A DNA stretch of 64,000 nt from Stictocephala bisonia (taxonomy: Eukaryota; Arthropoda; Insecta; Hemiptera; Membracidae): the NCBI GenBank assembly GCA_035578905.1, contig JAQJVL010000530.1, positions 189,501 through 253,500 on the forward strand. The letters run 5' to 3'. Within the stretch, counting starts at the first letter, position 1. Every line of letters starts with the position of its first letter. The notes below the pieces were generated by a model that was given only the letters and a program-made list of their open reading frames with translations, did not search any database and was not told the DNA's origin. Below are positions 23,901 through 35,580 of this stretch, one piece after another. Made by a program: the position numbers and the translations under genes.

Positions 23901-24559
23901 TGACACTTTTACAAAAACCAACGTATGATCCACTAGAACACTTCGTCACCCATCAAATGACACTTTTACAAAAACCAACGTATGATCCACTAGACACTTC
24001 GTCACCCATCAAATGACACTTTTACAAAAACCAACGTATGATCCACTAGAACACTTCTTCACCCATCAAATGACACTTTTACAAAAACCAACGTATGATC
24101 CACTAGACACTTCTTCACCCATCAAATGACACATTTACAAAAACCAACGTATGATCCACTAGAACACTTCTTCACCCATCAAATGACACTTTTACAAAAA
24201 CCAACGTGTGATCCACTAGAACACTTCTTCACCCATCAAATGACACTTTTACAAAAACCAACGTATGATCCACTAGAACACTTCTTCACCCATCAAATGA
24301 CACATTTACAAAAACCAACGTATGATCCACTAGAACACTTCTTCACCCATCAAATGACACTTTTACAAAAACCAACGTATGATCCACTAGAACACATCTT
24401 CACCCATCAAATGACACTTTTACAAAAACCAACGTATGATCCACTAGAACACTTCTTCACCCATTAAATGACACTTTTACGATATGATTTATTACGAATC
24501 GAATCGTTTAAAAAATCAGTGCTTTCAACGTTTTTCGTGGAGCAAAACGGTACCCTTAA
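20906..24559 (+). mobile_element. Family M element, copy B, swollen by an internal 57-bp satellite
   Basis: The left end TTAAGATAGCCGTTCCCC and right end AGCAAAACGGTACCCTTAA match the ends of copy A. The left part is normal (CAAGTCACCGCGCAAC, CAATCTTACCGTCACCGGGCTGC, TTAAAGATCCAATCTAGTG). The right part carries the AAAAACCAACGTATGATCC segment once in other copies but amplified about 58-fold here. After the array the element resumes with TTATTACGAATCGAATCG, as in copy A. The element is thus about 3.65 kb instead of about 440 bp. Confidence 0.75.
21192..24479. repeat. 57-bp satellite array (about 58 units) inside family M copy B
   Basis: The unit runs ACTTTTACAAAAACCAACG, TATGATCCACTAGAACAC, TTCTTCACCCATCAAATGAC (57 bp). 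A common 55-bp variant lacks two bases (CTAGACACTTC). Minor variants (ACATCTTC, CGTGTGATCC, CCAATAGAAC, ACTTCGTC) recur at intervals, for example CGTGTGATCC at about 21,828 and 24,203 in the same local order. This shows that multi-unit blocks were duplicated. Units are nearly identical, so expansion or homogenisation is recent. Fifty-seven is a multiple of three, so runs of full-length units read as a 19-residue repeated peptide that breaks at each 55-bp unit; this is not a gene. Confidence 0.95.
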
Positions 24560-25388
24560 AAGGATCACTTTGACTTTCGGGACCCCTAAAAAAAAACACA
24601 CCCTCTCAATACCGACATTTCGATTATATCAGACCCAAAGTACCTACCAAATAAAATTTCATCTTTGAAAAATAATTTGGCCAATAAAGTACATTTTATT
24701 GGACCAAAATATTAATTACACATCTTTGTGAAAGGGGGAAAGAAATCAAATGCTTTTTAGCAGAATGTGGATCGTGCGAGTAGATTAAGTTGATTAAATG
24801 AGCTACAATAATATTTGATGATGTTCAATAATTATGATTTATAAAAACAATTTATGGAGAGTCTGTTTATTATACGAAAATTAGAACATTATACACCTGA
24901 TAATGATAAGTGAGCTGAGTCGTTGTGAAATTTGTGGTTTGAGAGCATAACTTGGATTGCAGATTAGAGTTAAAATACCTAAAATACTGTACAATCCAGT
25001 TTCAGTGCATCGATATAGATTTTTTTTGTTTTTCTGCTGCTGCAAAAATTACTTAATCACAAACTCATTGTAATTCACTCATTAATAATATTTGCTTGAT
25101 GATGTTATATACACATTTTTTGTATGTATTTATATACTATTTAAATACATACGAGTACTAATCTAAATAAATACGCTCCTCGTTATACAAGCGGTAATGT
25201 GACTTTTACTCTAAATTGGAAAATACACATAGGCAACGTCACCATAGCAAATATTTTTAGACTAACTTGGACATCAAACAAAACTCTGGGAAAACGTTTG
25301 AAAATAAGCAATCCCTGAATGAATCATAAAAAGATTTTTTCGAACAAAGTTGCCTAATTATGAACTATAGTTAGAGAAAAGGGGAGGT
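24560..25388. other. No feature recognised
   Basis: AT-rich spacer between family M copy B and an RT remnant. Confidence 0.35.
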
Positions 25389-25709
25389 TTGACCCCGATA
25401 TATTCTGGGAGTATTTACCTCTGCTATATTCTGAGAACTATACAAAATTTTGACACGTTGGATCATGGTTTCCTTCTTAGTAAGCTGTGGTACCACGCTG
25501 TCAGATGTGCTGCTTACACTCTACTGGAATCTACAAAACGGGTACAGTATAAGATTCCAGATCAACAAGATCTTAACAAGAGCATGGAAATATATCTTGC
25601 CCTTGTTAAAAAGGGAATGCCTCAAGGATCATTTTTAGGACCGCTCATATTTTTGCTACATGTTAACTGCTGTTTAATCCAATTCACCGACGATACATTA
25701 ACAACATGA
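25389..25709 (+). pseudogene. Reverse transcriptase fragment of a LINE
   Basis: A plus-strand frame carries FDTLDHGFLLSKL (RT motif A region with its Asp), GMPQGSFLGPLIFLLHVN (motif B), and FTDDTLTT at the position of the catalytic FADD/YADD motif. The A-to-T change and poor conservation between motifs mark it as dead. It lacks endonuclease and C-terminal parts. Related to jockey/CR1-type RTs; the exact clade is not decided. Confidence 0.75.
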
Positions 25710-25889
25710 ATTCAGCACTTTCCATAAGTTCCAAGACCACAAGCTCTGAAAATAATTCCACTTCAGGCGTCCTACATATCCTCTTTGGCCCTCAGAGGTC
25801 ATCGTTTATTACTTGTTTAGTCATGTAGCCTAATGGAGGCAGTCCTACCTGTCTTTAGGGTCATTCTTCCTGTTCCCATTTGCATCTAT

Positions 25890-26065
25890 AATTTAATGCG
25901 AGGCTAAAATGATAACGCGAGCAGGACCAGAAATTAATAAAGTTATTAATGAAACGCTAATGAGTGGCCAGCTGGGAGTTCAGCTGCCGAGAGACCAAGA
26001 AACCGAGGTCCTCGCTTTGAACGTGTTATTGTTTCTAATGTTGTACGAGCGAGAATAATAAATTT
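25890..26065. other. Candidate conserved noncoding block with homeodomain-type ATTA sites
   Basis: This stretch differs from its flanks in being mixed-composition and non-repetitive. It contains several TAAT/ATTA cores (AAATTAATAAAGTTATTAATG, CGCTAATGAG) next to a CAGCTG E box. No frame has coding features. It resembles developmental enhancers, which is only an inference without cross-species alignment. Confidence 0.3.
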
Positions 26066-26294
26066 ATTTCTCAATAAATTACAGTACAGTTAAACCCATG
26101 CTGCCTTAAGTTATCTTTATTTTACAGAAATTCAAATTTTCTATAGCCTGAACAATGGACAGTTTATTATTTTTTTTTTCAAAATAGTATTCGAGTCTGT
26201 ATTTAGAACCGATGGCTTAATCTTCAACCAATATGTTAGGTGTGGGTGTTCTAGATTAGCCCTTGATCAGGATGCATTCCTAATTATTGTCGAT

Positions 26295-26750
26295 TTGGAC
26301 ACCACTGATGATGTGTCCCAAAGAACAGAGTCCACTGCCGTGTATCAAAAAACAGATTCCTCTTATGTGTACCAAAGAACAGAGTCCACTACTGTGTATC
26401 AAGCAACAGATTCCTCTTATGTGTACCAAAGAACAGAGTTTCCTGCTGTGTCTCAAACAACTGAGTTCTGTAATCCACCTCGCATATACTGAACCTTACC
26501 AAGAGTGGGAGGCAATACACCAACTCAGTGGGGAAGAATAAAAAAAAACCTTAATCTGAAAAATATCTGTTATTGAAATAAATAAATTTAAATATGAAAG
26601 TTGAGGGAACAAATTACAGCCCACTGCTGTGTCTAAAAAAACAGAGTCCACTGCTGAATTGCAAACAATAGAGCCCACTGCTGTGTCTCAAACAACACAT
26701 CACTCTGCTGAGACTCAAAAGACAGAGTCCACTGATAAGTTTCAAATTAC
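26295..26750 (+). repeat. 27-bp coding-like repeat encoding a Thr/Ser-rich nonapeptide
   Basis: Two blocks (26,320-26,465 and 26,625-26,745) repeat a 27-bp unit such as ACAGAGTCCACTGCTGTG plus TCTCAAACA. In one frame it reads TESTAVYQ / TDSSYVYQ / TESTTVYQ, and in the second block TESTAELQ / TAVSQTT. The repeats preserve frame and residue pattern, as in mucin-like or low-complexity protein regions. Stops and an AT-rich interruption (26,540-26,610) separate the blocks. It may be the relic of a low-complexity exon or simply a minisatellite. Confidence 0.5.
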
Positions 26751-27000
26751 AGTTGAATTCTTTCAAAGAAACTTTGTGCAACAACATTCTCCTGGAACAA
26801 AATTATGTCACCAGAGAATTGAACTATTTCTTCTTCATGAATTTAAGTTATTTTCACAAACAAGAAACAATTCAGGTCCAAAGATGTTTCATATGGGACA
26901 CGACCATGGTGATCCTCAGATTTGTTACGGAAATTATCAGCCAACTGGCTCGGCTGATCTTCTGAAACTATTAAATTAATATCAAATATAAATTCTCTAA

Positions 27001-27479
27001 GACCAAGATAATAAGCAACAACAGGACAACAAGAAGTCAATTACAAACATACGACCACAAATTCGCAGATTCCTAAGCAAAAACTCTTGTAACAATGCTC
27101 TGCGTAGCAGATGTAGGCTACTCAAGAGTGAAGTGAGCCATCTTAGGAAAAAAGGGGCCAGACATTTTTCTGATAAAATTAGATGCTTGACAATCATATC
27201 AAAACATGCAGAAGATGTACACAAAACAGGAACACCTTGGAGAGAGTGGGTTGACGATTTGAAGTGGTCACCGAATTGGTTAGACATAAGTACCAAACTC
27301 ATAATATCAATGAGGCCTCCTGCTATCTTAGTGGTTAGGACTTCTGTGTCGAAACCCGGAAGGTCCATTTCATGTTGCCTCCAACAACGTATGAATAATA
27401 TAAGTGCCACAAGCGTGGATAACAAAAGGAAAAACAATAGATTTTTCAGCAATCCTTCTGTTATGTACGGTGCGTGAGT
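27001..27479 (+). pseudogene. Open frame of unknown function
   Basis: After an in-frame TAA at 26,998 the plus frame stays open for about 159 codons, to TGA at 27,477. The first half is basic (PQIRRFLSKNSCNNAL, RLLKSEVSHLRKKGARHF) and is followed by TPWREWVDDLKWSPNWLD. Codon choice looks plausible for coding, but no family motif is recognised. A GTGAGT donor-like sequence follows at 27,476 (GCGTGAGTAT). It could be an exon or a transposon relic; there is no start codon near the 5' end of the frame (first ATG at 27,133 is TTG/GTG-like in context). Confidence 0.3.
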
Positions 27480-29208
27480 ATTTAGAAACGCCCTTACGTT
27501 CGTAGCCGCACGGTTCCGGTTTGCAATTTCCTCCGTACGACGGATGGACGGCAGGCCAAAGTGACTGAGACGCCCACTATCGCATGAGAGGAAGTAACAC
27601 AGGAAGTACTCTGTTAACTACCGGAAGCTGGTTCCATCCACACATTGGATTTGCGGACATGTAGTAGTAGTGACTGACTGCATTATTGAGACCTGCACAC
27701 GAGAGTCTACTGTTTAGTGACTTTTTAGATTGATAAAAAAACCGAACAGGTACTTTGGTGTTTATGTCCACACCAATTACAGTTTTGAAATTTCACTAAG
27801 AAATTGTAATTTACCGCACAGTTTATTCTTCCTACCAACAAAAGTTTCAAACGACAAGCTTCAAATTTGGTACTTTTTCAATAGTCTAAAAACAAAAAAA
27901 ATTTATTGAAGGATAGGTCGATATTACTCTTACTTTGCCTATTTCCCATAGCCTATTGATCCATGCGGGAACTTATTCAGACAGAGAAAGAGGGGCGAAC
28001 TAATACAGTATTAGATGAATATCACTGAAAAATATTCCCAGGCTATATCCACCCAGGTTCAAAGCCTGATGCCTTACGGTGTACTGATAATGCGCACCAA
28101 CCCTTAATCCCCAAAAGGGTTCCCCAACCTCCTCGCCGCTATTGCGCAGTTGACCCAAGCAAGTACCTGAGTCCTCAGCATCCACCGTAATAGCTCTGGA
28201 ATTTGTCACTTATGCCTTTTTTACAATCCGCACAGGTTCAATTTTAGAACATCAATGTCTTACCCCAACTTTAAACTCTTCCTTGGCTTGTTACGGGATG
28301 ACGAATTTTTCACCCCTCACTGCTTACACTACAATAACGAGCATGAGTATGAGTTTGCACAATACTTTCTGTTGAAAACAGAGCAAATATCCGTCTGCAT
28401 ACTCTTAGATATAATAATAAAGTACAGTGTTTGGGATTAATAGATAAAATAGTTTAATTTGTCTTTTAAAATTATTGTTGTGTATAGTTTACTTAAATGT
28501 GATGACATTTTGTCATGGGTCAACAGAAAATCCTTATTGAGTGAAATGTGGTACTATGATTTTATATCAGTGATTTATTTTGGTTTCAAACAAAAAAATT
28601 AAAGTTTACTTCGCTTAATATATTTTTGATTAATAAATAATATTTTTTTGATAGGGATGGGAAACAAATTGTGATTACCACAATTATTCTATTTGTTTCG
28701 TATCTAAGGTGACTCTTGGAATGTGGTAATAACTACATAGGCCTTTTAACATAAGGGAATTAAAATGTATTTAATGACAAATTCATAACGCTTCACTACC
28801 TTAGCTTACTAGTCGTTCACAAAACATGCCACATAGATTAGTTTTAGAATTTAGTTCTGTCTGACACATGATCTGATCTGTCATTAATAAAGCAGTTTAA
28901 TAAAATAGTACAACTTCCAACGTATAATTAGTTTATTGGTATTGAATATAAAATATTTCATGTACATAACAATCAAAGTAATGTGTATTTTTTGTGCGGA
29001 ATGATTATAAAACACATTATAATTATAAACTAATTATTTATAGCTAGTATAAACACATTTATAGTAAAATATATTTCTTATTTAATCACGTAACATATGC
29101 TGCATTATTCAGCAATGTGAGGGACTGATAATGGGGAAGCACTGTAAACACGATACATTTTTTATGGATTTAAATTGATTTGATTATTTGTTTTTACATT
29201 AAGTTGAT

Positions 29209-29211
<3 letters not shown>
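27480..29211. other. No gene recognised
   Basis: Mostly AT-rich. 27,480-27,600 and 28,060-28,200 are of more balanced composition. No repeat family or domain could be assigned. Confidence 0.35.

Positions 29212-29264
<53 letters not shown>
29212..29264. repeat. (AT)n microsatellite
   Basis: Uninterrupted AT dinucleotide run of about 53 bp. Confidence 0.95.
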
Positions 29265-29267
<3 letters not shown>

Positions 29268-30194
29268 AATAAGGCTATATACGAAGTCTTTAGGAAATGA
29301 ATTAATGTTTGTCACTTTGTACGCATTTTGTAGCATACTAAAATTATTCAACAGTCACGTAAGACAGCAAATTCTTATATGGAACATGCCTTTAAATAAT
29401 TAAAGTCTACAATTACAACAATAATGCGGTCTAACAAGAAGAGCTCACTGCATTTGAATAGTTATATATTTATAAAATGCCTAAAATCCATGCAAGCAGG
29501 TACATATGTGTGGCTAAATACTAACGAAGTTCTCGAAATACGAACTAAACTTGTAAGAGAATGAATTTGTTAAAAGAAGATTGAGCAGCTAAATAAATAA
29601 ATCAGTCGTATGTCGATGTGATTTAACAGTCATTAAATCTTTAGTTTACAAGAACTCCCCGAGTTCAGCGCCAATAAATGCGTGTTGACAAATCAGTTGT
29701 TATTCATTTTCACCTTTGCTTAACTACCCCTAGAGTTCTCAGTAGGGTAGGTGCGCAATAGTGGTGAGTCCGAGAGACGGCCTTTCAACCAAGTGCGCAA
29801 TATCGGTGACTACCTGAATTTTAGTGCGCAATAGCGGTGCGCCCATGCCTTAGGCCACTTGATTGCCGGCTCACGCACTTTTTGACTGTACAGTATATGG
29901 TAATTGCCGGAAAATTTTAGTCAAAAAATAAAATCTTATTTTTTAAATCTATACGTTATTTGGTTTGCTACAGCAAAACGTCATCGCTCTAAAAAGTGTC
30001 GTGGATTTGGAACATCTACTAGTAACTTTGTAGCCAACTGCATTGCAGTTAATTAATATATATTAAAAATCTAGGATTGGTAATTTTCATGAGTGAAACT
30101 TAAACACACAATGAGCATCCACTGAAAAATAGTTTGAGAGTTAAATATGATGAGAATGATAAATGCAAAATCAGTATTCTTCAGTAGCTGTGAA
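29265..30194. other. Unassigned; short GTGCGCAATAG repeats near 29,750-29,840
   Basis: The phrase GTGCGCAATA(G/T)(T/C)GGTG occurs three times between 29,750 and 29,842, spaced about 40-45 bp. A related complement (GCTATTGCGCAG) lies near 28,138. No gene is seen. Confidence 0.4.
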
Positions 30195-30298
30195 GTCCTT
30201 GTGTTGGTAAGCTAAAGCATCCGCATATATAGATTTTCTAGACTTTGTGATTGGGATGTAAGCAGTATACAAGTTGAACTGCTACATCTGCAAGTTAA
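30195..30298 (-). pseudogene. LINE RT remnant, outermost fragment of a nested insertion
   Basis: This segment is collinear with 51,590-51,690 of the 51-kb LINE (GTTGGTAAGCTAAAGC, CTAGACTTTGTGATTGG, GTATACAMGTTGAA). In the LINE the next bases are ...ATTGGAGCAAGTACAGACCC; here those bases are found only at 30,638, after a 340-bp insertion. It covers the YADD region of RT. Confidence 0.75.
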
Positions 30299-30637
30299 TA
30301 AGAAGTACTCCCTAGTAACTATCATGCTGTTTCAAACAATGTAAAAATTATAATTTTCTGACAAATCTTAAAGTCACAGTGCTTTTCCGCATTTAGCATT
30401 GCTCTTAAAGGAATGAATCAAATATGGCAACTATCTCTGCGGACTTTTAAATATTTAAACTATAATTTATATGAAATATTTAATAGCGCAGGAAAAAAAA
30501 TATAATAATTTATAATAATTTCGTGAAGCAAACAGGAGCAGGTTTTCCATTTACTAAACATACACCCATACAGATGCAGTGGTATTGACCCACCCACCCA
30601 TCCATACACGTACAGTGGTACTACAGTGGTACAGTGG
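30299..30637. repeat. Insertion in LINE remnant ending in minisatellite units
   Basis: The last part (30,555-30,637) contains TACACCCATACAGATGCAG, CCCACCCACCCATCCATAC and ACGTACAGTGGTACTACAG. These are units of the 36-bp minisatellite found at 53.9-54.7 kb. The rest (30,299-30,550) is AT-rich and unassigned, including CTCTGCGGACTTTTAAAT at 30,436, which resembles the element end seen near 19,832. Confidence 0.55.
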
Positions 30638-30709
30638 TATTGGAGCAAGTACAGACCCCTGTGGCAGACCATCCTTGAGCTGTCTAAAAGAGCTTTCTTT
30701 ACGACCGAG
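30638..30709 (-). pseudogene. LINE RT remnant, middle fragment
   Basis: Matches 51,697-51,767 of the 51-kb LINE (GGAGCAAGTACAGACCCCTG, GAGCTTTCTTTAC-ACCGAG). It encodes the PQGSVLAP-type RT motif region. It ends exactly at the CGAG target duplication of the gypsy element. Confidence 0.8.
30706..30709. repeat. Target site duplication (left), CGAG
   Basis: CGAG directly precedes the left LTR and is repeated at 38,615-38,618 directly after the right LTR. Four to six bp is usual for Ty3/gypsy integrases. Confidence 0.85.
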
Positions 30710-32046
30710 TGAGACCCATCCCCCCACCAAAGCTGGAAAGCGTGCCAACTGGGGGATGGCTCAAAACAAGTCAAGCGATGGGATCACGGGTGGCAGTTGG
30801 AGGGTCAAAATAAAACTCGGCAGCTGAGCAAAACTAATTTATTATCAAGAAAACAAAAATTTAATCAATCAAAAACGGCAGAAGGCCACCATATTAATTG
30901 GCAGAAGGCCCCAATATCAATTCGCACTTAAATAAATAACAAGAAACACTAAAATTAACAAGATGATGACAAAAGCTACAAAAACACTTAACGCTACAAA
31001 TACCAAAATTAACAACTACATACTGCATGGCCTATCTGCAGTTTAGCCGGAGACCCCCAAAACGTAAGAAATAAAGACCCAATTAAAAGTGAAAATTTAG
31101 AAAACTTTTGGATAACAACAATTAACCCGGCAATTTAGCCCACATCCCATGATTCCACCGAGGCCAGGGAGTAAGCCGGAATCTCTGGGCAGCTCCGAAT
31201 AGGAAGTTAAGTAAAAGTACAATAATCCCCTTTTGGCGAAAGTTTAAAAATTAAACAATTTAAAAAATATATAACACGGTACCGTTCTATCATCCCCTGA
31301 CATCAATAATACAAAACACGAAATAAATAAATAACTAACTAAATCACTAGGCCTAAAGCATAAAAATAAATAACAACACAATTTAACGGTAGGGACCTAA
31401 CAAATATAAACTCTAAAAAAAAATATAACAACAAAATAAACTAAACTAAATAACAATAAGTATTAACACTAAAAGTTCTTTTTGTATTTTAAGTTTCTTT
31501 TCTTTAATAAAAAAACATATAGGTCCCCATGGCTGTGTTGCATACATCACTGTTCATTCAGTTTTAGGCCTAGGCCAAATTAAATAGTTCCACAAACATT
31601 TTTTTTCTTCTTTTTTTTATATTTCTTATTATCAACCCCCAGCTCAGCCGCCGGGAAAACAAGATGGCACGCACTGACCTGAGGACAGAAGACTCCTACC
31701 CAAAGATGTAGGTGGGGCAGCAGGGTCGCCAATGGCCTCTATACATGGTCCTCAGGCCAGGCTGGCAGTGTAGATGGTCGACCATCCCCGGATGGCAGGC
31801 TGAGGGAGAACGTCCCACTCAAGGACCCTGGAGTTTTGGAGTCTCTAGCCGGACATGGTTATTTTACTGCAGGCTAAGAACAAGACAAATGACGGCCAAC
31901 CTGACAGACCAGAGCTGGAACAAGGAACGAACGAATCCGAGCCAACGGCCACCAAAGTAAGCGAATCGCCGGGCACGGGCGGTCTCAGGCAGCCCGGCAG
32001 ACAACGACGAAAGCAACGAAATGTACCGGTCAAACGACCCGGTACA
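30710..32046 (-). repeat. 3' LTR of the gypsy element
   Basis: On the minus strand the LTR begins TGTACCGGGTCGTTTG and ends GGTCTCA, giving the TG...CA termini. It matches 37,273-38,614 over its whole length. Open frames across it are incidental. Confidence 0.95.
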
Positions 32047-32056
32047 ACCTCCCTCT
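32047..32056 (-). other. Polypurine tract
   Basis: Minus strand AGAGGGAGGT lies immediately upstream of the 3' LTR. This is the expected primer for plus-strand DNA synthesis. Confidence 0.75.
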
Positions 32057-32278
32057 GCAAAACCTCAACACACCCAGGCAGGGGAGAAAACTCGGTACCT
32101 CAGGGACCCAAACAGAAGAAGAAGAAGAAACCTCCAAAGAGTGGTGCTCCAAGGACGCCAAAGAGAATCTAAGAGGGGAAACCCCTCGAACAGGGAGTGA
32201 ACTACCCTGACGGTCGGGCCCGACCAGAAAAGAGAGAAGGAGACTCTCTCAGAACAGCCACCTAGGGCGCAGAGGTGA
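32057..32278 (-). other. Gypsy 3' noncoding segment between pol and the polypurine tract
   Basis: Lies downstream of the pol stop. It has no env-like frame. Confidence 0.6.
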
Positions 32279-35200
32279 TCAATCTCTTTGCCCCAAGAAA
32301 CCCCCAGGAACACCAACTCCTGAATCAACCGTTCCCCAGTTAAGGAAAGCCTTAAGCTGGGACACATGGGCTTTCCAGAACACCCTGCCTGACTGGGGAT
32401 CAACCAGCAGAGCAGTCACCGGTGACAAAAACCTGTCGATGCGGTGGGGACCAGACCACCGATAGCACAACTTTGCAGCTCTTCGTTCCGTGGCCGAACT
32501 GACCGGGTGAGCCTGACAAAGAACCAGATCTCCAACCTGAAAAGGGTTAGGAGTACGATCCTTATCATACCTCCTCCTTACTCTCTCTCTCTAGCACGTA
32601 GCAGGTTGCGCCGAGCAGCCCGCCACGTGGACACTACGTCAGTGGCACCTGGCGTAGGTAGAAGATCCTCTAGCCTCCACAAGTTGGACAAAGGGTTGTT
32701 AGGAGGGTAGCCATGTAGAATTTCGAAGGGAGTGGCATTGTGACTCTCATGCTTGGAAGAATTGAACGCAAGCTGGAGCCAAGAGAGACTCTCATCCCAG
32801 GTGTTCTGCTTCTCAGCATGGAAAGTAATAAGGGCAGACCGAAGATTGCGGTTGAACCGCTCTGCATGAGAAGGCTGTGGGTAATACGGAGAGGTAGTCA
32901 CATGCCTGATACCATTGCCAAAACAGAACCTACGAAACTCGTGTGAGGTAAACTGGCTACCGGTGTCGGACACAAGAGTAGAAATCACACCAAAGTGCTG
33001 GAAGAGTTGGGACTGGAGAGCACGGATGGTGAGCTTAGCCGTAGCACTCCGAAGTGGGAAAAGCCAAACGAACTTCGAGAAAGCATCCACACAAACAAGT
33101 AGGTAGGAGCTACCTGACTTGCTACGGGGAAAGGGACCCACGTAGTCGATGAACACCTTCTCAAAAGGACGCTCGGCCACCTCAGAAGATAACAACCCTA
33201 ACTTTGCATTCTGACTAGGCTTGCTGAGAGAGCACAGGCGACAAGCCCGCACTCTGCCAGCAACATTCCGGTCCATGCCCTTCCAGATGAAATACCTACG
33301 AATCTTAGCGATGGTCTTATGAATGCCAAGATGACCGCCCACAAGAGAAGAGTGATAATACTGAAAGACCATCGGTACTAGATGACTAGGCAGCACTACA
33401 CGGGGTTCACCCCTCTGTCGAGGACGGCAACAGAGTACCCCTTTGGACAGAAAATAGGGAGGGTGGGCACCTCCCTCTTGAAGCTCACCTAAGATGACTG
33501 ACAGCTCAGGATCTTTCTGCTGATGGGACAGTAGGTTGTCAAAAGCCAGAGGAAAATCCAGAATAAAAGCACCACACCGAGCAACAGCCTCAGTAGGTGG
33601 ATCACTGGGTTCGTGATACATGCGGGAAAGAGCATCCGCGGTGACATTCTGGGTACCCCTAAGATGTTGGACTCGGAACTTAAAAGCAGAAATTTTGACC
33701 ACCCAGCGACCAATTTTCCCAAGCTGTCTGGGATGGGCAAGAAGCCAAGACAGTGTCTGATTGTCCGTCTCCAGCAAGAACTCAGCGTGTTCCAAGAAAC
33801 GCCGAAACTTGTCCGTACCAAAGACAACAGCCAGACACTCTAACTCATAGATGGAAGAAGCTTTCTTTTCCTGGTGAGACAACGTCCTCGAAGCAAAAGC
33901 GATGGGCTGCCTGACCCCATCAAACTCCTGAGAAAGAACAGCAGCAATGGCGGAGGAGGAGGCATCAGTCTGAAGAATGAATTCTCTGCTGAAATCAGGC
34001 ATACGCAGGACAGGAGGTTGCATGATAGCCTCCTTGAGAGCATCAAAGGCAGTCTGCTGAGCTTGGCCCCACACAAAAGGGACACCTTTCTTTCGCAACT
34101 CGTTCAACGGGGCAGCATGCTCGGCCACGTTAGGGATGAACCTACGGTAAAAATTCACCATCCCCACAAAACGGGCAATCCCCTTGGCATCTCTGTGAGG
34201 AGGAAAATCCCGAATGCCCTGGGTCCTCGCAGGATCTATGCAGACGTCTCGAGAAGATATAAGATGACCCAGAAAAGAAATCTCAGGACAAGCAAAAGTG
34301 ACTTTCTCTGGATTGACGGTAAGGCCAGCTGATTTAAGGCGACTAAGAACTTCCTCCAGATGTTGCATGTGTTCCCCGAAAGTCTCACTGTAGACAAGAA
34401 GGTCGTCCAGGTAATTGAAGACAAACTTGAATTTCACATCATGGAAGATGGAATCAAGCAGACGAGTGAGAGTCTGGGCACCCACAGCAAGACCCATAGG
34501 AACCCTAGTGAACTGATAGAGATTCCAGGGAACACAGAAGCTAGTCATAGGCCGTGATTCCTTCTTCAGTGGAATCTGATGGTAGGCCTGGTTCAAATCA
34601 AAAACACTGAAAAACTTAGCCTTACCGAACCAATCAAACGCAGAATGCAAATCAGGCAGAGGTACCGAGTCAATAATCCTTAGCGTTGAGCCTCCGATAA
34701 TCCATCACAAGCCTAGACTTACCATTAGGCTTGGGCACAAGAAAAGCTGGACTGGCATAAGCGGAACGAGATGGTTCAATCACACCCTTGCTCAGAAGAT
34801 CTTCAATCATAGCCCTCATAACCTCCATCTTTGGGGGAGCAAGTTTGTACGGATGACTTCTAACAGGCTGAGAGTCGGTGAGGTGGATCTCATACTCCAG
34901 AAGAGAAGTGACCCCAAGCTCAGGCGTAAGCACATCAGGAAACCGCAAACACAGTCTCCTAATGTCCTCCGCCTGCTCAGGGGGGAGATGACCAACGGGA
35001 TCCACCTTGGGTTGTTCGGGCTCACAACCCACCACTCTGACTGCAGGGGGGCAGTCAGAATCACCTACTAGAGGCACCAAAACTCGCCGATTGAACTTGA
35101 AAAACATCTGGCGCTTCTGGAGGTCAAGCACCATCCCACTCTTAGAAATAAAGTCTGCCCCTATGATACAAGAAACCGCCAGGTCCTTGGCAACAAGAAA

Positions 35201-35580
35201 ACCCCACCTCCAGGAAAAACCTTCGATCTTAAAATGTAATGACGCCTTCAGAAGAATAGGTAAAGGAGTTTGGGATGCCGTCCAGCAAGTAACAGAAGAA
35301 GGCTCGGTGTGCCTGACAAGTCCTAAGGCGTCAAGGGACTCAAAAAGAGAAAGGCTGATGATACTGCATGCCGAACCAGAATCAAGAAGGGCTCGACACA
35401 CCGTACCACCAAAAGCAACAAAAACGCCAGGACACACCGAGGTGACCGCACTAAGTCCCAGGGAAGCCATGCCAGCAAGGCCTGAAAAATCCCCGCCACT
35501 CCTGCTATGGGCACGTGTCAGAGGCAAATGGCCACGGTTACTCGCAACAACGCGGGGAGCTACTGTGGAGGCAACCCCCC
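32279..35580 (-). pseudogene. pol: gypsy Pol polyprotein: protease, RT, RNase H, integrase; two frame breaks
   Basis: Domains on the minus strand: aspartic protease (ALLDSGSACSIIS, near 35,390), RT (YRRLNAK, FSVFDLNQAYHQI, FNYLDDLLVYSE with the YLDD catalytic pair), RNase H (ILQTDASSSAIAAVL, YELECLAVVF, ETDNQTLSWLL), then integrase with its zinc-binding HHCC (GGHLGIHKTIAK ... CRLCSLSK) and DDE core (FIDYVGPF, VSDTGSQF, HAERFNRN). A C-terminal GPY/F-type module (YRWSGPHRI ... HVSQLKAF) ends at 32,279. The frame lies -1 to gag and overlaps its end. A one-base shift near 34,672 divides protease/N-terminal RT from the rest. A dinucleotide indel in the run of six CT (GA on minus) at 32,581-32,592 causes a stop at 32,578-32,580 and pushes the GPY/F tail out of frame. 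Confidence 0.9.

Noticed and set aside
21192..24479. Long open frames encoding a 19-residue repeat (LQKPTYDPLEHFF...)
   Set aside because: They arise because the 57-bp satellite unit is a multiple of three without stops; every 55-bp variant ends the frame. No signal peptide, start context or splice structure.
21192..24479. Regularly spaced repeats as a CRISPR array
   Set aside because: Units are directly adjacent without unique spacers, and the context is eukaryotic with LINE and LTR elements.
31712..32172. Plus-strand frames in the gypsy LTR
   Set aside because: They lie antisense to the element, have low-complexity composition and occur in both LTRs; no gene signal.
32065..32403. Possible env gene downstream of pol in the gypsy element
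   Set aside because: Too short, with no signal peptide, transmembrane segment or furin-like site; the pol tail and noncoding 3' region explain it.
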